DNA of 32,047 nucleotides from positions 1 through 32,047 of IMG/VR virus record IMGVR_UViG_3300032220_000558. One strand, given 5' to 3'. Below, piece by piece: positions 16,154 to 21,367 of the stretch (positions are counted from its first letter, which is position 1; the number at the start of each line of letters is the position of its first letter). Origin of the DNA: a virus. The notes beneath the pieces were generated by a model. That model worked only from the letters and a program-made list of their open reading frames with translations, was not told the DNA's origin and did no database searches. The position numbers were made by a program, and so were the translations under genes.

Positions 16154-16161
16154 CCCCTCTT
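16132..16161 (-). terminator. Rho-independent terminator between the tRNA/RNA region and gmd
   Basis: An 8-bp stem (AGAGGGGT with ACCCCTCT; 16138-16145 with 16153-16160), extendable by one A-T pair, with a 7-nt loop and then seven T on the minus strand. It ends the transcript of the tRNA-Met/structured-RNA region and contains the -35 box of the gmd promoter. Confidence 0.9.
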
Positions 16162-16367
16162 GATTCCGTATTTGCAGGCTCGCCACCAATTCTTTGACTG
16201 GAAATTGGAAACCAGGCGGGAGTAAGATCCCATCCGCACCACTTGCTCTTTGAGGAAGCAAGAAACCTAATGAGGGTCATATTGACTCCACCAGGATTTT
16301 TAAAGTCTTTCCATGACTGAAGGGGGGGTTTCCCGACCAGGGTGCTTTTTAAGTCATCCCAAGACTA
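16162..16367 (-). ncRNA. Candidate structured RNA between tRNA-Met and the terminator
   Basis: No convincing gene fills these 206 nt. On the minus strand they contain short hairpins that share loops on different stems: AGTC-TTGGGAT-GACT (16352-16366), AGTC-ATGGAAA-GACT (16304-16318) and GCGG...CCGC around ATGGGAT (16216-16237), each followed within about 10 nt by CTGGT; then CTTGCT-TCCTCAAAG-AGCAAG (16242-16262) and CCAATT-TCCAGTCAAAG-AATTGG (16186-16208), the last inside an outer stem (16179-16184 with 16215-16220). It ends in the terminator and directly follows a tRNA, like the stable RNAs C and D in the T4 tRNA cluster. An open frame from 16280 with a GGAG site runs through the terminator and gmd start, so I favour RNA. 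The fold and function are inference. Confidence 0.4.
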
Positions 16368-16440
16368 TGCTCCTTGTGAGGATCGAACTCACCTGGGATC
16401 GATTATGAGTCGATTGCTTTCACCAGATAGCTAAAGGAGC
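16368..16440 (-). tRNA. tRNA-Met (anticodon CAU)
   Basis: A 73-nt cloverleaf. The acceptor stem is GCTCCTT with AAGGAGC and discriminator A, the D stem starts GCT, the anticodon stem is ATCGA/TCGAT with loop CTCATAA (anticodon at 16405-16407), and the T stem is GTGAG/CTCAC with TTCGATC. All stems pair well. It lacks the unpaired 1:72 base pair of initiator tRNA, so it is an elongator; a CAU tRNA can also be tRNA-Ile2 if lysidine-modified. CCA is not encoded. Confidence 0.92.
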
Positions 16441-16444
16441 AGAG

Positions 16445-16516
16445 TAGGAGTACTGGGAGTTGAACCCAGACTAACCCGTTATAAGCAGGTCGCTCTGACC
16501 ATTAAGCTATACTCCC
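16445..16516 (-). tRNA. tRNA-Ile (anticodon UAU)
   Basis: A 72-nt cloverleaf four bases upstream of tRNA-Met. The acceptor stem is GGGAGTA/TACTCCT with discriminator A and a G-U pair at 1:72. The D arm is GCTT/GAGC, the anticodon stem ACCTG/CGGGT with loop CTTATAA (anticodon 16481-16483), and the T stem CTGGG/CCCAG. UAU reads the isoleucine codon AUA, which bacteria usually read with a CAU-derived tRNA, so this phage tRNA adds a decoding capacity the host probably lacks or has in low amount. A+T-rich phage genes use AUA often. Confidence 0.9.
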
Positions 16517-16527
16517 ATTAAGCATGA

Positions 16528-16701
16528 TCAAGAAGCTTCATCATGTTCAAAATACCCATCATAATAATCTGAATAATCATCATATGGAATAAGAACAAGG
16601 TCCTTATCATCAGTACGTATGAGGAAATGCTCCCCCTCTTCTACTCTTTCCATAATTACATCAAAGTTTTCTTCTAGTTCTTGCACTGTAATTTCTGTCA
16701 T
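16528..16701 (-). CDS. Small Phd/YefM-like protein
   Basis: 57 aa. MTEITVQELEENFDVIMERVEEGEHFLI and then VLIPYDDY follow the pattern of Phd/YefM antitoxins: an opening strand, 'xFxxxxxRVExGExxxI' helix and turn, and a 'vLiPxxxY' strand. These proteins bind DNA as dimers and neutralise a partner toxin through their C-terminal tail. Here the tail is very short and acidic, and no toxin gene (Doc- or YoeB-like) lies beside it. It might be a free-standing antitoxin that counters a host toxin, or a small regulator. No clear Shine-Dalgarno is seen. The similarity is my reading of the pattern, not a search result. Confidence 0.6.
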   Translation of the reverse strand: MTEITVQELEENFDVIMERVEEGEHFLIRTDDKDLVLIPYDDYSDYYDGYFEHDEAS

Positions 16702-16719
16702 GAACAATATTAGTTGTCT

Positions 16720-16866
16720 TTATTTAAATTTATCTATAATAGCAATTACACCATGAGCATAAAAGAAAAGCAAGATAGATCCTAGGGTTGCACTAATCAT
16801 TGTAGCAGTTTTGTTGTGCTTGTCAATGGCAGCATCAATCATTTTTTGAACTTCTTCAGGTGTCAT
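16720..16866 (-). CDS. Small membrane protein, one predicted span
   Basis: 48 aa. A polar helix (TPEEVQKMIDAAIDKHNK) is followed by a hydrophobic helix at about 21-44 and a short basic end (IDKFK). It overlaps the gene before it by 11 nt. The shape (amphipathic helix, then one membrane segment) is common among cyanophage small proteins of unknown role; a holin-like or membrane-anchor role is possible but not shown. It has no Cys or charged catalytic motif. Confidence 0.65.
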   Translation of the reverse strand: MTPEEVQKMIDAAIDKHNKTATMISATLGSILLFFYAHGVIAIIDKFK

Positions 16867-17011
16867 ATCCCTGCTTAAAAAAGTTTTCCATAGGATCTCT
16901 TCCTGTTTTTACTACCTCACAAGATCTTTTGTAAAACATGTTATCTGTATTGCCAGATTTTTCAAATGTCTCTTTGATTTTTACCCAGTTCTCATAGGTT
17001 CTTTTGTCCAT
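16856..17011 (-). CDS. Small protein of unknown function
   Basis: 51 aa. It is hydrophilic and rich in Lys, Glu and aromatic residues (TYENWVKIKETFEKSG, then MFYKRSCEVVKTGRDP). There is no membrane segment or metal motif. The sequence has the look of a conserved small cyanophage protein, but I cannot name a family. The start has no strong ribosome-binding site. Its stop overlaps the following membrane-protein gene by 11 nt, so the two are probably translated together. Confidence 0.6.
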   Translation of the reverse strand: MDKRTYENWVKIKETFEKSGNTDNMFYKRSCEVVKTGRDPMENFFKQGYDT

Positions 17012-17078
17012 TGAACTGTATCATAGTACTACTATATACTAGTTCTAAATTTTTGAGTTATCAGGATATGTGTGAAAA

Positions 17079-17234
17079 TCAAAACTTGTTCAGGTGATCC
17101 TCTAGTCTGTGAAGGAGTTTCTCCATTTTAGGCATGTCTGGAACTTCAAGATTTGAAACATACAAATATTCATCTAAGGCAATAGTAAGTAGTTCAATAT
17201 CACCCTTGGAAAGGTTTGGGGATTCCCAGCTCAT
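17079..17234 (-). CDS. Small acidic helical protein of unknown function
   Basis: 51 aa. Two helices are likely: LSKGDIELLTIALDEYLYVS and MPKMEKLLHRLEDHL. It overlaps the zinc-ribbon gene before it by 4 nt (ATGA), which supports both the start and coupling. I do not recognise the family. Between its stop and the next gene are about 67 nt without a feature I can name. Confidence 0.65.
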   Translation of the reverse strand: MSWESPNLSKGDIELLTIALDEYLYVSNLEVPDMPKMEKLLHRLEDHLNKF

Positions 17235-17482
17235 CTAATTTCAAACTCCAGTTTTCTAACTTTACGATTTTTTCTTGATTCTTGAAAAGCAAGATCCTCT
17301 TTTGATAGGACTTCTTTGCTTTCCTTCTTTAGTATATTACTGACTATCTCAATCTTTGTCAAGTCAATAGCAGTAATGGTTTCTCCTTTTATAGTAGTGA
17401 GATTGTCACATCCACAACATCTAGTCTGCGTTGGATGTGACTCTAAAATTGCATTGCAATTCTTGCATCTGATTTTTAACAT
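17231..17482 (-). CDS. Small zinc-ribbon-like protein
   Basis: 83 aa. The N-terminus has Cys6-x-x-Cys9 and, after 12 residues, a Cys22-Cys23-Gly-Cys25 knuckle, enough to bind one zinc ion as a ribbon. The remainder is a charged helix with KESKEVLSKEDLAFQESRKN and a basic tail. Such proteins often bind nucleic acid or RNA polymerase, but nothing further can be said. Its 5' end overlaps the 3' end of the gene at 17421-17582 by 62 nt in another frame; the overlap includes the zinc-binding segment. Confidence 0.72.
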   Translation of the reverse strand: MLKIRCKNCNAILESHPTQTRCCGCDNLTTIKGETITAIDLTKIEIVSNILKKESKEVLSKEDLAFQESRKNRKVRKLEFEIR

Positions 17483-17582
17483 CTTGTATCATCCTTTTAA
17501 TTTCGTCAAGTTCTTCATGTATATCTTGGTGATGAAACCTTAGTGGTTTTTGTATAAGTTCATTAAATTTTTTCTTTTTCAT
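17421..17582 (-). CDS. Small coiled-coil protein overlapping the zinc-ribbon gene
   Basis: 53 aa. A basic start (MKKKKFNELIQKP) leads into a long amphipathic helix (DIHEELDEIKRMIQDVKNQM), probably a coiled coil. The last 20 codons lie in a different frame over the first 62 nt of the zinc-ribbon gene. The start has no strong Shine-Dalgarno, so this gene is less sure than its neighbours; the leading basic segment and helix periodicity argue that it is real. It lies just after tRNA-Gly. Confidence 0.5.
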   Translation of the reverse strand: MKKKKFNELIQKPLRFHHQDIHEELDEIKRMIQDVKNQMQELQCNFRVTSNAD

Positions 17583-17600
17583 TTTTTACATATTTAGAAG

Positions 17601-17671
17601 AGCGGGTAAGGGGATTCGAACCCCTGACTACAACTTGGAAGGATGGTATGTTACCACTACACCATACCCGC
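17601..17671 (-). tRNA. tRNA-Gly (anticodon UCC)
   Basis: 71 nt. The acceptor stem is GCGGGTA/TACCCGC with discriminator U, as in bacterial tRNA-Gly; the T arm AGGGG-TTCGAAT-CCCCT is perfect. The anticodon loop is CTTCCAA (anticodon 17637-17639). The anticodon stem CCATC/GTTGT has two mismatches (27:43 C-U and 30:40 U-U), so the gene may be decaying or may rely on a non-standard fold. UCC reads GGA and GGG codons. Confidence 0.88.
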
Positions 17672-17684
17672 AGATTGGGAGGAA

Positions 17685-17700
17685 GGGGGATTGCTCCCCC
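17685..17700 (-). terminator. Hairpin between the tail-lysozyme gene and tRNA-Gly
   Basis: A 6-bp G+C-rich stem (GGGGGA/TCCCCC) with a GCAA tetraloop on the minus strand. The following bases (TTCCTCCC) are only partly T-rich, so termination would be partial. It may equally protect the 3' end of the lysozyme mRNA or help tRNA processing. Confidence 0.45.
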
Positions 17701-17707
17701 AATTCAA

Positions 17708-18370
17708 TCAAACCTCCACTGAAATTAGACGATTGGCATAATCATAGGCATAACTTGTTCTAGCACCATGAATACCCCAACCAATCCAACTATAAGAGTA
17801 ATTCATATATCTGTCAATAGACTTTCCAGGAATTTTCATCCTATCTTCTATTCTCTTCCATTGAACTTCATTTGTCAAGTATTGAAGTTGGGTTTGTATA
17901 TTTGATGGATTGCCACCATATCTCTTAGCAAAATCACCCAATCCATAATAACGGTTGGCAGATGTCCATTGGATCAGTCCATAACCACCATAGCAGTTTC
18001 TGTAACTGGTCCTGCTACCACCTTCACAAATATTAGGCACGAACATAGATTCCTGCTTAATATTGCCCATGATGGCAGCAAGGGCGTTTCTGTCTTTAAT
18101 TCCTTGATTCTGGAAAAAATCCAAAGCAAGGTTTTCATGTTCTGAACACCCTTTACAAATTAGCCTTCTTTCTTTTGGCTTTTCTGGTGCAACCTCTCGG
18201 ATTGCTGTCTTCTTTTCATCTACAGGAGGCAACTCAGGTATGTTTGAATTAAATGCCACTTCCACAGGAGGTGGAGGACCTTGCATCTTGTAGTTGACGA
18301 ATGGCAGTGATGCCGTACTGGTTGTAACCGTTGCCAATAGAGGCATGGCTACTGTAAAGATTGATTGCAT
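17708..18370 (-). CDS. Exported tail-lysozyme-like peptidoglycan hydrolase
   Basis: 220 aa. Residues 1-20 are a hydrophobic signal-like segment ending in Ala-Ser. A Pro-rich linker (GPPPPVEVAF and on) leads to a lysozyme-like domain from about 78: ENLALDFFQNQG, then ALAAIMGNIKQES with Glu107 as the candidate catalytic acid, GGYGLIQWTS at 128-137, and QTQLQYLTNEV. This follows the phage tail lysozyme family pattern (bond cut: sugar backbone). Unusually for a tail protein it has an export-like N-terminus, so it may act in the periplasm as an endolysin. Three Cys (72, 75 and more) may form disulfides. The leader is about 100 nt, with a sigma70-like promoter upstream. Confidence 0.78.
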   Translation of the reverse strand: MQSIFTVAMPLLATVTTSTASLPFVNYKMQGPPPPVEVAFNSNIPELPPVDEKKTAIREVAPEKPKERRLICKGCSEHENLALDFFQNQGIKDRNALAAIMGNIKQESMFVPNICEGGSRTSYRNCYGGYGLIQWTSANRYYGLGDFAKRYGGNPSNIQTQLQYLTNEVQWKRIEDRMKIPGKSIDRYMNYSYSWIGWGIHGARTSYAYDYANRLISVEV

Positions 18371-18477
18371 TTAAAATAATTGAACTCTACATCCTAATAG
18401 AGAAAGCGCACTTCCCCTTTTTCAAGGGGCAATCTCCTAGGCTCTAATGTCACTGTCAAAGACTCATGACGAATTAC
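18371..18477 (-). other. Untranslated leader of the tail-lysozyme gene
   Basis: About 100 nt between a predicted start near 18471 and the ATG at 18370. It holds a stable hairpin, CCCCTT with AAGGGG, on the minus strand at about 18414-18429. No U-tract follows, so it is not a terminator. It has no open frame of note. A long leader before a lysis-type gene suggests control at translation. Confidence 0.4.
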
Positions 18478-18506
18478 ATGGTATCAGTTTATTTATTTTT
18501 TGTCAA
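18478..18506 (-). promoter_or_regulatory. Sigma70-type promoter ahead of the tail-lysozyme gene
   Basis: Minus strand: TTGACA (18506-18501), 17-nt spacer, TACCAT (18483-18478; 4 of 6 with the -10 consensus). The spacer itself contains AATAAATA (18497-18490), one base from the T4 late box, so the site could serve two polymerase forms. The -35 box overlaps the stop of the 61-aa gene. Confidence 0.6.
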
Positions 18507-18688
18507 ATCTCGTCCAAATAATCTAAAGATAAGACTTCAATATCACCTTTCTGAACTACCCAATCTCTAATTTCATTATAGAGAGCTTGAGCATCTTCAG
18601 ATCTACCTTCAGCACAAAGATGATGCATTCTGTCAATTATATCATCAACCCTTTGTCTACAGAGATTGTGCATCTGAGTTGAATTCAT
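18503..18688 (-). CDS. Small helical protein of unknown function
   Basis: 61 aa from the ATG at 18688. A helical protein (RQRVDDIIDRMHHLCAEGRS, EDAQALYNEIRDWVVQKG) of the short repeat type, with two Cys. A longer frame from 18754 overlaps the endonuclease gene further and lacks a ribosome-binding site, whereas AGGA lies about 10 nt before 18688. It still overlaps the end of the endonuclease gene by 32 nt. I do not recognise the family. Confidence 0.62.
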   Translation of the reverse strand: MNSTQMHNLCRQRVDDIIDRMHHLCAEGRSEDAQALYNEIRDWVVQKGDIEVLSLDYLDEI

Positions 18689-19112
18689 AGTAGTCTTTCC
18701 TGAAGTACCTGGATAGAATATTGCTATTATAGTACTTGGGAACACCACTGTCAAGGGATTCAGTCAAGACATTATTCAGAAACAGTTGTCTTGTTTCTTC
18801 GTAGTTACACTTTCCCTTTGTTTTATGGAGGCTAAGTATTCTTCTGTCCACTGACTCTTTTCCCCAAATGTCAATGTCTGCTTTGAGTTCAGGACAGGAG
18901 CCGTAATATCTTTTCCAATCGGACTCTGACTTAACTTTTCTAGATTTTCCTCTTGGTGTGCGGAAAGACCAGAAATACTTTCTACCAATATATGAACGAC
19001 CAGTCTTATTGCAGTAAAGATGATAAACAAAACCAAAATGATCTTGAATATGATCAGAGTCAAATACTTCCCCATTGTAGATCCAAGGGTTCTCGTAGCT
19101 CATAGAACTCAT
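18657..19112 (-). CDS. SegE-like GIY-YIG homing-type endonuclease
   Basis: 151 aa. GFVYHLYCNKTGRSYIGRKY (27-46) is a GIY-YIG motif in the variant form (FVY...YIG) of T4 SegE-like enzymes, followed by basic RTPRGKSRKVKSESDWKRYYGS and a candidate catalytic Glu in CNYEETRQLF. These free-standing nucleases cut related phage genomes and spread their own gene. A late-type box (GATAAATA, 19134-19127) lies just upstream. Two ATGs (19112, 19103) are close; I keep the longer. It is flanked by short genes in an accessory stretch, as is usual for such nucleases. Confidence 0.83.
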   Translation of the reverse strand: MSSMSYENPWIYNGEVFDSDHIQDHFGFVYHLYCNKTGRSYIGRKYFWSFRTPRGKSRKVKSESDWKRYYGSCPELKADIDIWGKESVDRRILSLHKTKGKCNYEETRQLFLNNVLTESLDSGVPKYYNSNILSRYFRKDYYEFNSDAQSL

Positions 19113-19126
19113 AGTATATGAGCTAT

Positions 19127-19134
19127 TATTTATC
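19127..19134 (-). promoter_or_regulatory. T4-type late promoter box
   Basis: GATAAATA on the minus strand, one base from TATAAATA, 15 nt before the endonuclease ATG. It fits the phage gp55-type late promoter position. Confidence 0.6.
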
Positions 19135-19177
19135 TTGAACCCTTACAGAGTTATTCTAATGACCTTTGAGGATCTTG

Positions 19178-20152
19178 TCAATCCTCTTTTTTACCTTCTT
19201 TCTTTTCTCTGATCTTGTCTATCAGGTGCTGGAGCTTCTCTCTCTTGGCAATTTCAGATGGCTTCCTGCCCTTTCTGGGTGCCTCTGGTGCCTCTGCTGC
19301 TTCATCCATAGATACCCCCTCTACTGCATATCTACGATCAGATCTGGATGTGTCCATGTTTTGCTTTGCCTGTTTAGTGGCAGTAGCATACATTACATTC
19401 TTCCACTTCTTGCCATATCTTTCTTTGAATCCTGCAGCAGACTTCTTCATTCCTTTGACAAGTCTTTCCTTTTCTCCCTTCTCTGCAGTATCAAGTGCTC
19501 TCTCTTGAATCTCAACTTCCTCTGGTACACAGTTTGGAACTTCCTTACCACCCTTCATTTTAGTAGAAGGATTTCCAAGCTTCTTACCAGTCCAGCACTT
19601 GCTGGCTCCTACATTTTGTCTTGCTTGTTTAATGCCTTCAATAATTTGATCTAGTTCTTCTACATTTAAAGTCTTTGGATATCCCTTTTCCCCTGGCTTT
19701 GCAGGTCTTTCTCCACGCTTTCTCTTAGCATGAATATTATCCCAAAGACCTTTTTTCTCTTCTAGGTCAGTTTCTTCAAAATGTTTTCTTGCTGCTTTAG
19801 TCATATCAGCATGTGCCTTGGTCTTCTTCATATCTTCAACCGCCTTTTCATTATTCTCTCTTCTCTTCTTCATATCTGCCTCAAGATATGAATCATCTTT
19901 TTTCTCTACAAGATCTCCATCTACTTCAACAGAGTCTGCCATTCCATGAATGTGCTTGCCCTTTGATTTCTTATCTTCTCTCTCTGCTGACTTTGCTTCT
20001 GAATCTGAATACTTCTTAGCAACTTTTGAATCCATTCTGCTTGCCTTTTTATCAGCAATCTCTGCCCTTCTTAGCGCTCTCTCTTCTGGATCTAGTGCTT
20101 CATCCAGTTGATCTTGGTAAATTGATAAGTATGCTTCTTGTAAATTATTCAT
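19178..20152 (-). CDS. Highly charged protein, probably late/virion-associated
   Basis: 324 aa. About 40 percent of residues are charged. Patches of heptad-like helix alternate with KKSKGK, KRGERPAKPGEKG and similar basic blocks, and GNPSTKMKGGKEVPNCVPEE resembles a module common to marine phage proteins. It starts at the ATG 20152; upstream, TTG would add three residues. A perfect late box sits 22 nt before it. Late timing, charge and repeats fit an internal head or ejected DNA-binding protein, but no enzyme motif is present and the function is unknown. Similar in composition to the 427-aa gene at 26539-27822. Confidence 0.7.
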   Translation of the reverse strand: MNNLQEAYLSIYQDQLDEALDPEERALRRAEIADKKASRMDSKVAKKYSDSEAKSAEREDKKSKGKHIHGMADSVEVDGDLVEKKDDSYLEADMKKRRENNEKAVEDMKKTKAHADMTKAARKHFEETDLEEKKGLWDNIHAKRKRGERPAKPGEKGYPKTLNVEELDQIIEGIKQARQNVGASKCWTGKKLGNPSTKMKGGKEVPNCVPEEVEIQERALDTAEKGEKERLVKGMKKSAAGFKERYGKKWKNVMYATATKQAKQNMDTSRSDRRYAVEGVSMDEAAEAPEAPRKGRKPSEIAKREKLQHLIDKIREKKEGKKED

Positions 20153-20173
20153 GACGCACAAAGACTTTTCAAT

Positions 20174-20181
20174 TATTTATA
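20174..20181 (-). promoter_or_regulatory. T4-type late promoter box
   Basis: A perfect TATAAATA on the minus strand, 21 nt before the charged-protein ATG. It begins at the final T of the nrdB terminator's U-tract, so the terminator and promoter share the junction. Confidence 0.85.
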
Positions 20182-20206
20182 AAAAAAAGAGGGGCATTGC
20201 CCCTCT
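20181..20206 (-). terminator. Rho-independent terminator after nrdB
   Basis: An 8-bp stem (AGAGGGGC/GCCCCTCT) with a 3-nt loop and seven or eight T. It begins 2 nt after the nrdB stop and is abutted by the late promoter box. Confidence 0.92.
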
Positions 20207-20208
20207 GA

Positions 20209-21339
20209 TCAAAGTTTAAATCCAGCAAAACTATCTTTCTTCAAGTCCTGCTTGATGCCACCAACCACATAACTTTCAACCTCAGTTTCCTGTGGAGCAA
20301 CCTGAAGACCTTTGGAACTGATCCAATGCTCAGTCCAAGGGAGAGGATTATTCTTAGCAGGAATATCATAGACTGGTTTGATTCCAATAGCACGCATTCT
20401 TCTATTAGCAATCCACTCAACATAACTGTTAAGTAGTTTGTCATTCAAACCAATCATAGAACCATCTTTAAAGAGATACTGTGCCCATGCCTTCTCTTCA
20501 TCAACACACTTCTTAAATGCAGAGATTACCCAATCTTGCTCTTCTTTAGCAATTTGTTGCATCTCTGGATCATCCCCTTCATTCCACTTATTGAGGATGT
20601 TTTGAGTAATGACAAGGTGTTGATTTTCGTCTCTGGCGATGAGAGAGATAATTTTAGCGGATCCTTCCATAAGTTTGAGTTCACCAAATGCAAAGCTGCA
20701 AGCGAACGAGACATAAAACCTGATACCTTCGAGAATGTTGACATTGGCAATTGCTCTATAAAGTTTCCTCTTTAATTCAATTCTACTTTCTCTTGCATAT
20801 CCAGCACCCTCTTGTGCAAAGATCCAATCATTAGATATTCCATAATGTTGTGCAGAATTAATAAAATCATCATAAGCTCCTGTAACAGAGGATGCTCTTT
20901 CCAGGATCTTTTCATTATTTAAGATGGTGTCAAAGACTTCTGTTGGATCTGAGTAAACATTCTTAATGATATAAGTATAGGATCTGGAGTGAATCATCTC
21001 CATGAACTCCCACACAGTCATACATGCTTCCAGTTCAGGAAGAGAGCAGTATGGAATAAATGCCATGCCAGGACCTCTTCCTTGAACAGAATCAAGGAGA
21101 ATCTGATACTTCAGATTACTAGTAAAGATGTGCTTTTGCTCTGGTCTCAAATGTGCAAAATCTGCACGATCCTTTTGGAGGGAGACCTCCTCAGGTCTCC
21201 AAAAGTATCCCAGTTGCTGTTGAGTTAGTTTATCAAAGATTGGATACTTGTATTGATCATATCTCTGAACCCCCAAGGGATTGCCAAAAAACATAGGTTG
21301 CTTTTTGGTATCTACTTTAGATGTATTGAATACAGTCAT
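20209..21339 (-). CDS. nrdB: Ribonucleotide reductase class Ia, small subunit
   Basis: 376 aa. NrdB holds the di-iron centre and tyrosyl radical that start ribonucleotide reduction by NrdA. Iron-ligand blocks are visible: ELEACMTVWEFMEMIHSRSY for Glu and His ligands and ARDENQHLVITQNIL for Glu and His in the last helix. The ATG at 21339 (TVFNTSKVD...) is preferred to a longer GTG start, because the product then begins like other phage NrdB; the extra upstream codons overlap the nrdA end. A terminator follows at once. It makes deoxynucleotides for phage DNA synthesis with nrdA next to it. Confidence 0.96.
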   Translation of the reverse strand: MTVFNTSKVDTKKQPMFFGNPLGVQRYDQYKYPIFDKLTQQQLGYFWRPEEVSLQKDRADFAHLRPEQKHIFTSNLKYQILLDSVQGRGPGMAFIPYCSLPELEACMTVWEFMEMIHSRSYTYIIKNVYSDPTEVFDTILNNEKILERASSVTGAYDDFINSAQHYGISNDWIFAQEGAGYARESRIELKRKLYRAIANVNILEGIRFYVSFACSFAFGELKLMEGSAKIISLIARDENQHLVITQNILNKWNEGDDPEMQQIAKEEQDWVISAFKKCVDEEKAWAQYLFKDGSMIGLNDKLLNSYVEWIANRRMRAIGIKPVYDIPAKNNPLPWTEHWISSKGLQVAPQETEVESYVVGGIKQDLKKDSFAGFKL

Positions 21340-21367
21340 CCCTTGAATAGACTCCTCTGAATTAACT

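Noticed and set aside
16050-16280. A 76-aa frame on the minus strand with a GGAG site before its ATG
   Set aside because: It runs through the strong terminator, the gmd promoter and the gmd start, and the same bases form hairpins with shared loops, so RNA is the better explanation.
18414-18429. Hairpin CCCCTT/AAGGGG as a terminator
   Set aside because: No T-run follows on either strand and it lies inside the leader of the lysozyme gene, downstream of a promoter.
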